From: Clusia tigrina
Taxonomy: Eukaryota; Arthropoda; Insecta; Diptera; Clusiidae
Reading direction: 5' to 3'
DNA length: 64,000 bases
Assembly (NCBI GenBank): GCA_920105625.2
Contig: OV050030.1
Location: forward strand, 109,203,216-109,267,215
Position numbers and translations under genes: made by a program. Position 1 is the first letter of the stretch; the number at the start of each line of letters is the position of its first letter. The notes below the pieces were generated by a model that was given only the letters and a program-made list of their open reading frames with translations, was not told where the DNA came from and ran no database searches. This document shows, one piece after another, positions 12,107-25,227 of this stretch.

Positions 12107-12781
12107 TGTAGTGTACCACACAAGTGTACACTGACGACCACACATCCTCATAAGCACAGCAGCAAGTCGCATATGCAAACAAACTGACAATAGCGCAACG
12201 TGTGCAATTGCACTCAATACCAAATACGCTAGACAAGCATTTTGGTGGTGCAATAACACACGCTGCCTATATTCCAGCGTATGCATATTGGACAGTGCAG
12301 TGACTTTAGCCCTGAACTTGCACTCAAAATTATTAATATAAACAAAGACGATGATTCGTCAATGAATAATATCGGTAATCCGATACTTGAGACAAATTTC
12401 GGGAATATGATTTGTAACTAGTGGAAACAAGATAGATATATTTTATGTTAGTTAGAATAAGAAAACAATAAGAATTAAATAATATAAAAGGGCCAGCGAG
12501 CCACCAAATAAAGCAGAATTAATCTGAACTTCTAAAACTGCAATCCTGCATTAGATTTCTCATTTCTTCTATCGGTGCTCTTAACTAGGCTTAGTTACAG
12601 AACAGCACCAAACAATAGCGTAACCAACGGCAAACTCTGCCGGTTACAATCTCTACTGAGGGCGACATTCCGCTTCGCACTAGGTTGTGTGAAACCTGCA
12701 ATCGATGCGTAAGCCGATCTTGCAAGGCCAACGCAATTGATATTGATTCAACCCTCATCATCACACGTATATTACCCTACA
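12107..12781 (+). repeat. LTR 4 of array (675 bp)
   Basis: TGTAG...CTACA termini and inner-type variants. It marks the border between the unit 2-3 and unit 4-6 subfamilies. Confidence 0.92.
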
Positions 12782-12949
12782 TGGCGATCCTGCCAGCCTA
12801 ACTTTATATTACCCTACATGGCGATCCTGCAACTGACCTGCGACCTGCAAGGCAGCCAATGATCCTGCAACCGATCCTGCAACCGATCCTGCAACTAAGC
12901 TGAAGCCAACGATCCTGCAACCAATCCTGCGAGAAATCCTGCAATTGCC
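12782..12949 (+). repeat. Primer site and PBS-derived repeats, unit 4
   Basis: PBS 12782-12796; two copies of the 12 bp ACCGATCCTGCA repeat. Confidence 0.75.
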
Positions 12950-12992
12950 GAACCGACAAGCAGCCAAACATTTTCAACTGAAAAACAAATAA

Positions 12993-13328
12993 ATGGAAGA
13001 ATACGTGCCAGAATATTTATCGATACCAACTGCTCCAGCACCAGTATACACCCCAAAACCAGCAATAAAGGTCGGACCACTGCCACTCACGATTTAGGAA
13101 TATAAGAAACGGCAAGAAAAATGAAAGGACCTAGAAAAAACAACAATCCCACAAAGTGAAAGCAATAAAAAGAAGAGAGGAGGTTTGTTAACACAACAGA
13201 AACGCCAACTGGCCCATTTACTAGCAATAGTAAAAAACGACAACCCACCACCGTGGAATGAAGCCACAATCATCTGGAAGCGAATCGACAAGATTAAAAA
13301 TCAAATCACAAATAGAAGAAAAAAATAA
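12993..13328 (+). pseudogene. gag-like frame, unit 4, extra stop
   Basis: ATG 12993. A private G to T change turns GAG into TAG (in ACGATTTAGGAA, about 13095), shortening the first open part. The shared TGA follows, and the frame runs to TAA 13326-13328. Confidence 0.45.
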
Positions 13329-14015
13329 AACCGCATGCATGCGAATAACTTGGCGTATGATCAGAAAAACTGGCAGGATACGTGCCGACTACCATGCATT
13401 TCCAGCTTATCAACTGTGACCCGCAATCGAAGAGAACAAGAGGCGACAAATTAAAAAGAAGGAGCAACTGACGCAGCCAATTTGACTCAAAAATTGGAAA
13501 AATGACGAAGGAGAGAGCAAAGAATAAGTCAAGGAGAAAAAGAAGCATATAGAGAAGAAGCAACAGAGAGAAAAGAAGACGAAGAGAGAAAACAAGAAGC
13601 AGTGATAAAATAATTGAAGAAAAAGGAAGAAGAATAGAGAAAACAAACAATCATATTAAAGTACGACTACTACGAGTAATTGAATTAAAATATGATATTG
13701 ATTTATAATGTTAATCAACAATTTGATGTTTGCTTTAAAATATAAACATTTTATTGCTAAAATTACTAATATTATGTATTAGTAATAATTCACACATGTA
13801 TTGAAATGAAACAAAAGCATTAGAAAACTAAAAATTATATAAGTAATATAACTCCAACTTCCCAAAAAAGTACTGCGAAAAAAAAAGCAAAATAGATTAA
13901 AAATGATAATGGGGACGTAAACAACAAAAAAAAATCTTTATGTAAAATCAGATTAAAATTAAATAAATTTTGAGCTTAATTTTTAAGAAAATGAAGACAA
14001 TTTTATGACAAAACA

Positions 14016-14308
14016 CCAGTATATATAAAAATTATAGACTACCACAAACTCATACAGAAATAGTAAATGAACAAGTATAGAAAATGCTACATGAAAACAT
14101 CATTGAACCTTCAGTCAGCCCATACAATGCTCCACTCCTTTTGGTTCCCAAAAAGAACACTAATAACAAAAAGAAAAAGAGACTTGTAGTGGACTTTAGA
14201 AAACTGAACGACAATACAATCAATGACAAATTCACGCTAACTCGACTACAAGAAATTCTAGACAGGCTAGGCAGAGCAAAATTGGTTTTCAACTCTAGAT
14301 ATGACTAG
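14016..14308 (+). pseudogene. RT N-terminal fragment, unit 4
   Basis: Shared TAG before the ATG at 14084; same C-terminal break. Confidence 0.83.
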
Positions 14309-15218
14309 TTCATTCCCCCAAATAGAACTTGACAAACAATCAAGACCACTTATTTAATTTTTAAGAAATAGTGTAAAAACAACTTTACAACAATTTTATA
14401 CTTAAGTTTTGAATTGAAAATTTGTTTAGATAAACCAGTAACTGAAAAGCAATTTTTACAATTTATATGGTTAAAAATTTATAGTTGCAACTAACCATTA
14501 GTATCACTTTTAACAATGACAAAAATACCATTTTGATTTTAACATACTATAAAAATGGATCAAATGAATTCGAACAAAGACGCGTTATCAAAAATACAAT
14601 TAAACTCCAGCATACTCAAGAATATGATACCAATGAATATTGATGAAAATCGCTAATAATTACAAGGGGCATGTCTAAAGCGGAAAAGTTAACAGAGGAA
14701 ATAGAGAATTGTATATCTCGGCAGAAGTCTGATCAACTTCAAATTTGGGATTGCACATCTATAATGACGTCAAATATAAGAGGAAATAAAAGAACTAATA
14801 ATGGCAAATGAAAGAAAAGAAAGTGCACAAGAAAAATTGGGTATAAAGAAATCCACGTGGGATGTAGTGATAATTCAGCGAATCAAGATTCGAACCAGAA
14901 GAAGCTATCATCAAATATAAATAAAAGATACAGTGATAAATCAGCGAAACAAGATTCGATACTGAAGAAACTGATATCAAGAAGGAATAATGAAGATATA
15001 AAGCATGCAGGAATCAATGATAAATCAGCGAGACTAGACTCGATTCTGAGGAAATGGATATCCAAAACGAAGAAAGAAAAGATAATGAATAAGCTAAATA
15101 CATATATATATAGCAAACAATGATGAAATATTTAAAATATGTGCCAAAGAAGAATTTAAAGAAATGAATGCGCAAATAAATATAATAAATGAAAATCCTC
15201 AAATTAAAAATTATGACA

Positions 15219-15906
15219 TATGCCGCCCCAGAAAGAGAATTAAATGAATATAAACTGATAGATGAGTATCATAATGCACCACATGGAGGTCATTTAACAA
15301 TTAGAAAAATCCTGATAAAAATAATAAATAAATAAATAAATTAAAACAGATATATATATATTTAAAAATATGAATAAAGTGGTAAAAGAATTTATTACGA
15401 ACTATGACTTATGTGTACGACACAAACAAACAACACACACAGAAGAACCACTTACAATACAGACACCCCTAATAACAGCTTTGAAGTAATATTCATCGAC
15501 ACCGTAGGACCACTTAAAATTTGAAATGAAAACTGACCATGCAGTGCGAGCTGACAAAATTTGTAATCGCACACCAAATGATAACAAAAGATGCACACAC
15601 AACAGCCAATACACTAGTAAACAATTCATTCTAAAATACGGACACTTTAAAATACTTAAATCTGGCAACGGGACAGAATTTACAAACGAGCTAATGGCAA
15701 ACATATGTGCACTGCTGAAAATACAACAAAAATTTTCGACAACATACCAGCACGAAACAATAGGTTCATTAGAACGCAACCACAGAGTTTTGAACGAATT
15801 CCTACTGACATCGACAAACGACGACGAATGGGATAAATGGATTCCTTACTTCACTTTCACTTACAACTATATAATTGAAAACCATAAGGTAACCAAAATA
15901 TTGTAA
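15219..15906 (+). pseudogene. Integrase fragment, unit 4
   Basis: Reads DEYHNAPHGGHLTIRKILIK across the His pair. The frame after FIDTVGPL is broken as in all units, and the second catalytic Asp is Gly. Confidence 0.83.
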
Positions 15907-16236
15907 TTTAAATTTATAAACCATAAAATGTAATTTAAGCAATAAGATTTATAATTAAAACTATCACAATATGTAATCAACACAATGTAATTAGTAATCA
16001 TAAGTATATGTAATTATATCAAAACTACATAATTTGTAATTTTAACTATATAATTAAAAACGCTACAATGTAACTATAATAATAAGAAACAATTTATAAA
16101 CAAACAATACCAATTATTAGAAAATATGAAAATCATGTAACAAATTCATAACTTAAGACAATTGTAATACAACACAAACCATATTTCCAGAAAAATTATT
16201 CGCTAACACCCCTAATTTTTCTCTTAAGGGTGAGGG

Positions 16237-16911
16237 TGTAGTGTACCACACAAGTGTACACTGACGACCACACATCCTCATAAGCACAGCAGCAAGTCGC
16301 ATATGCAAACAAACTGACAATAGCGCAACGTGTGCAATTGCACTCAATACCAAATACGCTAGACAAGCATTTTGGTGGTGCAATAACACACGCTGCCTAT
16401 ATTCCAGCGTATGCATATTGGACAGTGCAGTGACTTTAGCCCTGAACTTGCACTCAAAATTATTAATATAAACAAAGACGATGATTCGTCAATGAATAAT
16501 ATCGGTAATCCGATACTTGAGACAAATTTCGGGAATATGATTTGTAACTAGTGGAAACAAGATAGATATATTTTATGTTAGTTAGAATAAGAAAACAATA
16601 AGAATTAAATAATATAAAAGGGCCAGCGAGCCACCAAATAAAGCAGAATTAATCTGAACTTCTAAAACTGCAATCCTGCATTAGATTTCTCATTTCTTCT
16701 ATCGGTGCTCTTAACTAGGCTTAGTTACAGAACAGCACCAAACAATAGCGTAACCAACGGCAAACTCTGCCGGTTACAATCTCTACTGAGGGCGACATTC
16801 CGCTTCGCACTAGGTTGTGTGAAACCTGCAATCGATGCGTAAGCCGATCTTGCAAGGCCAACGCAATTGATATTGATTCAACCCTCATCATCACACGTAT
16901 ATTACCCTACA
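16237..16911 (+). repeat. LTR 5 of array (675 bp)
   Basis: TGTAG...CTACA termini, inner-type variants. Confidence 0.92.
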
Positions 16912-17091
16912 TGGCGATCCTGCCAGCCTAACTTTATATTACCCTACATGGCGATCCTGCAACTGACCTGCGACCTGCAAGGCAGCCAATGATCCTGCAA
17001 CCGATCCTGCAACCGATCCTGCAACCGATCCTGCAACTAAGCTGAAGCCAACGATCCTGCAACCAATCCTGCGAGAAATCCTGCAATTGCC
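16912..17091 (+). repeat. Primer site and PBS-derived repeats, unit 5
   Basis: PBS 16912-16926; three copies of the 12 bp repeat. Confidence 0.75.
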
Positions 17092-17134
17092 GAACCGACA
17101 AGCAGCCAAACATTTTCAACTGAAAAACAAATAA

Positions 17135-17470
17135 ATGGAAGAATACGTGCCAGAATATTTATCGATACCAACTGCTCCAGCACCAGTATACACCCCAAAA
17201 CCAGCAATAAAGGTCGGACCACTGCCACTCACGATTGAGGAATATAAGAAACGGCAAGAAAAATGAAAGGACCTAGAAAAAACAACAATCCCACAAAGTG
17301 AAAGCAATAAAAAGAAGAGAGGAGGTTTGTTAACACAACAGAAACGCCAACTGGCCCATTTACTAGCAATAGTAAAAAACGACAACCCACCACCGTGGAA
17401 TGAAGCCACAATCATCTGGAAGCGAATCGACAAGATTAAAAATCAAATCACAAATAGAAGAAAAAAATAA
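17135..17470 (+). pseudogene. gag-like frame, unit 5
   Basis: ATG 17135, shared TGA 17264-17266, then open to TAA 17468-17470. Confidence 0.45.
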
Positions 17471-18158
17471 AACCGCATGCATGCGAATAACTTGGCGTAT
17501 GATCAGAAAAACTGGCAGGATACGTGCCGACTACCATGCATTTCCAGCTTATCAACTGTGACCCGCAATCGAAGAGAACAAGAGGCGACAAATTAAAAAG
17601 AAGGAGCAACTGACGCAGCCAATTTGACTCAAAAATTGGAAAAATGACGAAGGAGAGAGCAAAGAATAAGTCAAGGAGAAAAAGAAGCATATAGAGAAGA
17701 AGCAACAGAGAGAAAAGAAGACGAAGAGAGAAAACAAGAAGCAGTGATAAAATAATTGAAGAAAAAGGAAGAAGAATAGAGAAAACAAACAATCATATTA
17801 AAGTACGACTACTACGAGTAATTGAATTAAAATATGATATTGATTTATAATGTTAATCAACAATTTGATGTTTGCTTTAAAATATAAACATTTTATTGCT
17901 AAAATTACTAATATTATGTATTAGTAATAATTCACACATGTATTGAAATGAAACAAAAGCATTAGAAAACTAAAAATTATATAAGTAATATAACTCCAAC
18001 TTCCCAAAAAAGTACTGCGAAAAAAAAAGCAAAATAGATTAAAAATGATAATGGGGACGTAAACAACAAAAAAAAAATCTTTATGTAAAATCAGATTAAA
18101 ATTAAATAAATTTTGAGCTTAATTTTTAAGAAAATGAAGACAATTTTATGACAAAACA

Positions 18159-18451
18159 CCAGTATATATAAAAATTATAGACTACCACAAACTCATACAG
18201 AAATAGTAAATGAACAAGTATAGAAAATGCTACATGAAAACATCATTGAACCTTCAGTCAGCCCATACAATGCTCCACTCCTTTTGGTTCCCAAAAAGAA
18301 CACTAATAACAAAAAGAAAAAGAGACTTGTAGTGGACTTTAGAAAACTGAACGACAATACAATCAATGACAAATTCACGCTAACTCGACTACAAGAAATT
18401 CTAGACAGGCTAGGCAGAGCAAAATTGGTTTTCAACTCTAGATATGACTAG
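18159..18451 (+). pseudogene. RT N-terminal fragment, unit 5
   Basis: Shared TAG before the ATG at 18227. Confidence 0.83.
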
Positions 18452-18999
18452 TTCATTCCCCCAAATAGAACTTGACAAACAATCAAGACCACTTATTTAA
18501 TTTTTAAGAAATAGTGTAAAAACAACTTTACAACAATTTTATACTTAAGTTTTGAATTGAAAATTTGTTTAGATAAACCAGTAACTGAAAAGCAATTTTT
18601 ACAATTTATATGGTTAAAAATTTATAGTTGCAACTAACCATTAGTATCACTTTTAACAATGACAAAAATACCATTTTGATTTTAACATACTATAAAAATG
18701 GATCAAATGAATTCGAACAAAGACGCGTTATCAAAAATACAATTAAACTCCAGCATACTCAAGAATATGATACCAATGAATATTGATGAAAATCGCTAAT
18801 AATTACAAGGGGCATGTCTAAAGCGGAAAAGTTAACAGAGGAAATAGAGAATTGTATATCTCGGCAGAAGTCTGATCAACTTCAAATTTGGGATTGCACA
18901 TCTATAATGACGTCAAATATAAGAGGAAATAAAAGAACTAATAATGGCAAATGAAAGAAAAGAAAGTGCACAAGAAAAATTGGGTATAAAGAAATCCAC

Positions 19000-19392
19000 G
19001 TGGGATGTAGTGATAATTCAGCGAATCAAGATTCGAACCAGAAGAAGCTATCATCAAATATAAATAAAAGATACAGTGATAAATCAGCGAAACAAGATTC
19101 GATACTGAAGAAACTGATATCAAGAAGGAATAATGAAGATATAAAGCATGCAGGAATCAATGATAAATCAGCGAGACTAGACTCGATTCTGAGGAAATGG
19201 ATATCCAAAACGAAGAAAGAAAAGATAATGAATAAGCTAAATACATATATATATATAGCAAACAATGATGAAATATTTAAAATATGTGCCAAAGAAGAAT
19301 TTAAAGAAATGAATGCGCAAATAAATATAATAAATGAAAATCCTCAAATTAAAAATTATGACATATGCCGCCCCAGAAAGAGAATTAAATGA
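19000..19392 (+). pseudogene. RNase H to integrase linker with three-fold repeat, unit 5
   Basis: Open for 130 codons. Three imperfect repeats of the pattern SDxSAxQDSxxKKL start near 19012, 19078 and 19162 (spacings 66 and 84 bp). They are followed by a stretch (YIYIANNDEIFKICAKEEFK) like the linker before integrase in mdg1-type elements. The run is Lys- and Ser-rich and hydrophilic. The homologous stretches are 2466-2690, 6584-6844, 10724-10984 and 14857-15123. Confidence 0.5.
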
Positions 19393-20051
19393 ATATAAAC
19401 TGATAGATGAGTATCATAATGCACCACATGGAGGTCATTTAACAATTAGAAAAATCCTGATAAAAATAATAAATAAATAAATAAATTAAAACAGATATAT
19501 ATATATTTAAAAATATGAATAAAGTGGTAAAAGAATTTATTACGAACTATGACTTATGTGTACGACACAAACAAACAACACACACAGAAGAACCACTTAC
19601 AATACAGACACCCCTAATAACAGCTTTGAAGTAATATTCATCGACACCGTAGGACCACTTAAAATTTGAAATGAAAACTGACCATGCAGTGCGAGCTGAC
19701 AAAATTTGTAATCGCACACCAAATGATAACAAAAGATGCACACACAACAGCCAATACACTAGTAAACAATTCATTCTAAAATACGGACACTTTAAAATAC
19801 TTAAATCTGGCAACGGGACAGAATTTACAAACGAGCTAATGGCAAACATATGTGCACTGCTGAAAATACAACAAAAATTTTCGACAACATACCAGCACGA
19901 AACAATAGGTTCATTAGAACGCAACCACAGAGTTTTGAACGAATTCCTACTGACATCGACAAACGACGACGAATGGGATAAATGGATTCCTTACTTCACT
20001 TTCACTTACAACTATATAATTGAAAACCATAAGGTAACCAAAATATTGTAA
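19364..20051 (+). pseudogene. Integrase fragment, unit 5
   Basis: Same composition and lesions as unit 4. Confidence 0.83.
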
Positions 20052-20381
20052 TTTAAATTTATAAACCATAAAATGTAATTTAAGCAATAAGATTTATAAT
20101 TAAAACTATCACAATATGTAATCAACACAATGTAATTAGTAATCATAAGTATATGTAATTATATCAAAACTACATAATTTGTAATTTTAACTATATAATT
20201 AAAAACGCTACAATGTAACTATAATAATAAGAAACAATTTATAAACAAACAATACCAATTATTAGAAAATATGAAAATCATGTAACAAATTCATAACTTA
20301 AGACAATTGTAATACAACACAAACCATATTTCCAGAAAAATTATTCGCTAACACCCCTAATTTTTCTCTTAAGGGTGAGGG

Positions 20382-21056
20382 TGTAGTGTACCACACAAGT
20401 GTACACTGACGACCACACATCCTCATAAGCACAGCAGCAAGTCGCATATGCAAACAAACTGACAATAGCGCAACGTGTGCAATTGCACTCAATACCAAAT
20501 ACGCTAGACAAGCATTTTGGTGGTGCAATAACACACGCTGCCTATATTCCAGCGTATGCATATTGGACAGTGCAGTGACTTTAGCCCTGAACTTGCACTC
20601 AAAATTATTAATATAAACAAAGACGATGATTCGTCAATGAATAATATCGGTAATCCGATACTTGAGACAAATTTCGGGAATATGATTTGTAACTAGTGGA
20701 AACAAGATAGATATATTTTATGTTAGTTAGAATAAGAAAACAATAAGAATTAAATAATATAAAAGGGCCAGCGAGCCACCAAATAAAGCAGAATTAATCT
20801 GAACTTCTAAAACTGCAATCCTGCATTAGATTTCTCATTTCTTCTATCGGTGCTCTTAACTAGGCTTAGTTACAGAACAGCACCAAACAATAGCGTAACC
20901 AACGGCAAACTCTGCCGGTTACAATCTCTACTGAGGGCGACATTCCGCTTCGCACTAGGTTGTGTGAAACCTGCAATCGATGCGTAAGCCGATCTTGCAA
21001 GGCCAACGCAATTGATATTGATTCAACCCTCATCATCACACGTATATTACCCTACA
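20382..21056 (+). repeat. LTR 6 of array (675 bp)
   Basis: TGTAG...CTACA termini, inner-type variants. Confidence 0.92.
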
Positions 21057-21236
21057 TGGCGATCCTGCCAGCCTAACTTTATATTACCCTACATGGCGAT
21101 CCTGCAACTGACCTGCGACCTGCAAGGCAGCCAATGATCCTGCAACCGATCCTGCAACCGATCCTGCAACCGATCCTGCAACTAAGCTGAAGCCAACGAT
21201 CCTGCAACCAATCCTGCGAGAAATCCTGCAATTGCC
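21057..21236 (+). repeat. Primer site and PBS-derived repeats, unit 6
   Basis: PBS 21057-21071; three copies of the 12 bp repeat. Confidence 0.75.
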
Positions 21237-21279
21237 GAACCGACAAGCAGCCAAACATTTTCAACTGAAAAACAAATAA

Positions 21280-21615
21280 ATGGAAGAATACGTGCCAGAA
21301 TATTTATCGATACCAACTGCTCCAGCACCAGTATACACCCCAAAACCAGCAATAAAGGTCGGACCACTGCCACTCACGATTGAGGAATATAAGAAACGGC
21401 AAGAAAAATGAAAGGACCTAGAAAAAACAACAATCCCACAAAGTGAAAGCAATAAAAAGAAGAGAGGAGGTTTGTTAACACAACAGAAACGCCAACTGGC
21501 CCATTTACTAGCAATAGTAAAAAACGACAACCCACCACCGTGGAATGAAGCCACAATCATCTGGAAGCGAATCGACAAGATTAAAAATCAAATCACAAAT
21601 AGAAGAAAAAAATAA
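21280..21615 (+). pseudogene. gag-like frame, unit 6
   Basis: ATG 21280, shared TGA 21409-21411, then open to TAA 21613-21615. Confidence 0.45.
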
Positions 21616-22303
21616 AACCGCATGCATGCGAATAACTTGGCGTATGATCAGAAAAACTGGCAGGATACGTGCCGACTACCATGCATTTCCAGCTTATCAA
21701 CTGTGACCCGCAATCGAAGAGAACAAGAGGCGACAAATTAAAAAGAAGGAGCAACTGACGCAGCCAATTTGACTCAAAAATTGGAAAAATGACGAAGGAG
21801 AGAGCAAAGAATAAGTCAAGGAGAAAAAGAAGCATATAGAGAAGAAGCAACAGAGAGAAAAGAAGACGAAGAGAGAAAACAAGAAGCAGTGATAAAATAA
21901 TTGAAGAAAAAGGAAGAAGAATAGAGAAAACAAACAATCATATTAAAGTACGACTACTACGAGTAATTGAATTAAAATATGATATTGATTTATAATGTTA
22001 ATCAACAATTTGATGTTTGCTTTAAAATATAAACATTTTATTGCTAAAATTACTAATATTATGTATTAGTAATAATTCACACATGTATTGAAATGAAACA
22101 AAAGCATTAGAAAACTAAAAATTATATAAGTAATATAACTCCAACTTCCCAAAAAAGTACTGCGAAAAAAAAAGCAAAATAGATTAAAAATGATAATGGG
22201 GACGTAAACAACAAAAAAAAAATCTTTATGTAAAATCAGATTAAAATTAAATAAATTTTGAGCTTAATTTTTAAGAAAATGAAGACAATTTTATGACAAA
22301 ACA

Positions 22304-22596
22304 CCAGTATATATAAAAATTATAGACTACCACAAACTCATACAGAAATAGTAAATGAACAAGTATAGAAAATGCTACATGAAAACATCATTGAACCTTC
22401 AGTCAGCCCATACAATGCTCCACTCCTTTTGGTTCCCAAAAAGAACACTAATAACAAAAAGAAAAAGAGACTTGTAGTGGACTTTAGAAAACTGAACGAC
22501 AATACAATCAATGACAAATTCACGCTAACTCGACTACAAGAAATTCTAGACAGGCTAGGCAGAGCAAAATTGGTTTTCAACTCTAGATATGACTAG
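22304..22596 (+). pseudogene. RT N-terminal fragment, unit 6
   Basis: Shared TAG before the ATG at 22372. Confidence 0.83.
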
Positions 22597-23144
22597 TTCA
22601 TTCCCCCAAATAGAACTTGACAAACAATCAAGACCACTTATTTAATTTTTAAGAAATAGTGTAAAAACAACTTTACAACAATTTTATACTTAAGTTTTGA
22701 ATTGAAAATTTGTTTAGATAAACCAGTAACTGAAAAGCAATTTTTACAATTTATATGGTTAAAAATTTATAGTTGCAACTAACCATTAGTATCACTTTTA
22801 ACAATGACAAAAATACCATTTTGATTTTAACATACTATAAAAATGGATCAAATGAATTCGAACAAAGACGCGTTATCAAAAATACAATTAAACTCCAGCA
22901 TACTCAAGAATATGATACCAATGAATATTGATGAAAATCGCTAATAATTACAAGGGGCATGTCTAAAGCGGAAAAGTTAACAGAGGAAATAGAGAATTGT
23001 ATATCTCGGCAGAAGTCTGATCAACTTCAAATTTGGGATTGCACATCTATAATGACGTCAAATATAAGAGGAAATAAAAGAACTAATAATGGCAAATGAA
23101 AGAAAAGAAAGTGCACAAGAAAAATTGGGTATAAAGAAATCCAC

Positions 23145-23537
23145 GTGGGATGTAGTGATAATTCAGCGAATCAAGATTCGAACCAGAAGAAGCTATCATC
23201 AAATATAAATAAAAGATACAGTGATAAATCAGCGAAACAAGATTCGATACTGAAGAAACTGATATCAAGAAGGAATAATGAAGATATAAAGCATGCAGGA
23301 ATCAATGATAAATCAGCGAGACTAGACTCGATTCTGAGGAAATGGATATCCAAAACGAAGAAAGAAAAGATAATGAATAAGCTAAATACATATATATATA
23401 TAGCAAACAATGATGAAATATTTAAAATATGTGCCAAAGAAGAATTTAAAGAAATGAATGCGCAAATAAATATAATAAATGAAAATCCTCAAATTAAAAA
23501 TTATGACATATGCCGCCCCAGAAAGAGAATTAAATGA
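23145..23537 (+). pseudogene. RNase H to integrase linker with three-fold repeat, unit 6
   Basis: Same 130-codon frame and repeats as in unit 5. Confidence 0.5.
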
Positions 23538-24196
23538 ATATAAACTGATAGATGAGTATCATAATGCACCACATGGAGGTCATTTAACAATTAGAAAAAT
23601 CCTGATAAAAATAATAAATAAATAAATAAATTAAAACAGATATATATATATTTAAAAATATGAATAAAGTGGTAAAAGAATTTATTACGAACTATGACTT
23701 ATGTGTACGACACAAACAAACAACACACACAGAAGAACCACTTACAATACAGACACCCCTAATAACAGCTTTGAAGTAATATTCATCGACACCGTAGGAC
23801 CACTTAAAATTTGAAATGAAAACTGACCATGCAGTGCGAGCTGACAAAATTTGTAATCGCACACCAAATGATAACAAAAGATGCACACACAACAGCCAAT
23901 ACACTAGTAAACAATTCATTCTAAAATACGGACACTTTAAAATACTTAAATCTGGCAACGGGACAGAATTTACAAACGAGCTAATGGCAAACATATGTGC
24001 ACTGCTGAAAATACAACAAAAATTTTCGACAACATACCAGCACGAAACAATAGGTTCATTAGAACGCAACCACAGAGTTTTGAACGAATTCCTACTGACA
24101 TCGACAAACGACGACGAATGGGATAAATGGATTCCTTACTTCACTTTCACTTACAACTATATAATTGAAAACCATAAGGTAACCAAAATATTGTAA
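23509..24196 (+). pseudogene. Integrase fragment, unit 6
   Basis: Same lesions as the other units. Confidence 0.83.
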
Positions 24197-24526
24197 TTTA
24201 AATTTATAAACCATAAAATGTAATTTAAGCAATAAGATTTATAATTAAAACTATCACAATATGTAATCAAAACAATGTAATTAGTAATCATAAGTATATG
24301 TAATTATATCAAAACTACATAATTTGTAATTTTAACTATATAATTAAAAACGCTACAATGTAACTATAATAATAAGAAACAATTTATAAACAAATAATAC
24401 CAATTATTAGAAAATATGAAAATCATGTAACAAATTCATAACTTAAGACAATTGTAATACAACACAAACCATATTTCCAGAAAAATTATTCGCTAACACC
24501 CCCAATTTTTCTCTTAAGGGTGAGGG

Positions 24527-25227
24527 TGTAGTGTACCACACAAGTGTACACTGACGACCACACATCCTCATAAGCACAGCAGCAAGTCGCATATGCAAAC
24601 AAACTGACAATAGCGCAACGTGTGCAATTGCACTCAATACCAAATACGCTAGACAAGCATTTTGGTGGTGCAATAACACACGCTGCCTATATTCCAGCAT
24701 ATGCATATTGGACAGTGCAGTGACTTTAGCCCTGAACTTGCACTCAAAATTATTAGTATAAACAAAGACGATGATTCGTCAATGAATAATATCGGTAATC
24801 CGATACTTGAGACAAATTTCGGGAATATGATTTGTAACTAGTGGAAACAAGATAGATATATTTTATGTTAGTTAGAATAAGAAAACAATAAGAATTCAAT
24901 AATATAAAAGGGCCAGCGAGCCACCAAATAAAGCAGAATTAATCTGAACTTCTAAAACTGCAATCCTGCATTAGATTTCTCATTTCTTCTATCGGTGCTC
25001 TTAACTAGGCTTAGTTACAGAACAGCACCAAACAATAGCGTAACCAACGGCAAACTCTGCCGGTTACAATCTCTACTGAGGGCGACATTCCGCTTCGCAC
25101 TAGGTTTCTGTATATCATTGCATTCATACGTTGTGTGAAACCTGCAATCGATGCGTAAGCCGATCTTGCAAGGCCAACGCAATTGATATTGATTTAACCC
25201 TCATCAACACACGTATATTACCCTACA
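24527..25227 (+). repeat. LTR 7 of array, with 26 bp extra (701 bp)
   Basis: Termini as in the other LTRs. A 26 bp segment absent from all other LTRs (around 25106-25131, containing GTATATCATTGCATTC) lengthens it. It shares AATTCAAT and CATCAACAC with LTR 1. The PBS follows at 25228, and array sequence stops at 25255. Confidence 0.9.

Larger units (their letters stand above)
12782..16236 (+). mobile_element. Internal region, array unit 4
   Basis: First unit of the 4-6 subfamily: one base missing at CAATACAGACACCCC (about 15456; units 1-3 have AATAACAGACACC), CAACATACCAG (about 15742; units 1-3 CAACGTACCAG) and AAACGACAACCC (about 13236). It keeps the 7 bases lost in units 2-3 after RT. The (TA)n in the linker is shorter, so the linker ORF 14857-15123 ends early. 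Confidence 0.85.
16912..20381 (+). mobile_element. Internal region, array unit 5
   Basis: Near-identical to unit 6 (both in 4145 bp periods). The linker keeps one open frame of 130 codons (19000-19392) because its (TA)n length restores phase. Confidence 0.85.
21057..24526 (+). mobile_element. Internal region, array unit 6
   Basis: Matches unit 5 over most of its length. Beyond about 24270 it gains private changes (CAAAACAATG, AAATAATACC, CCCCCAATTTT), as expected for the edge of an array where homogenisation fades. Confidence 0.85.
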
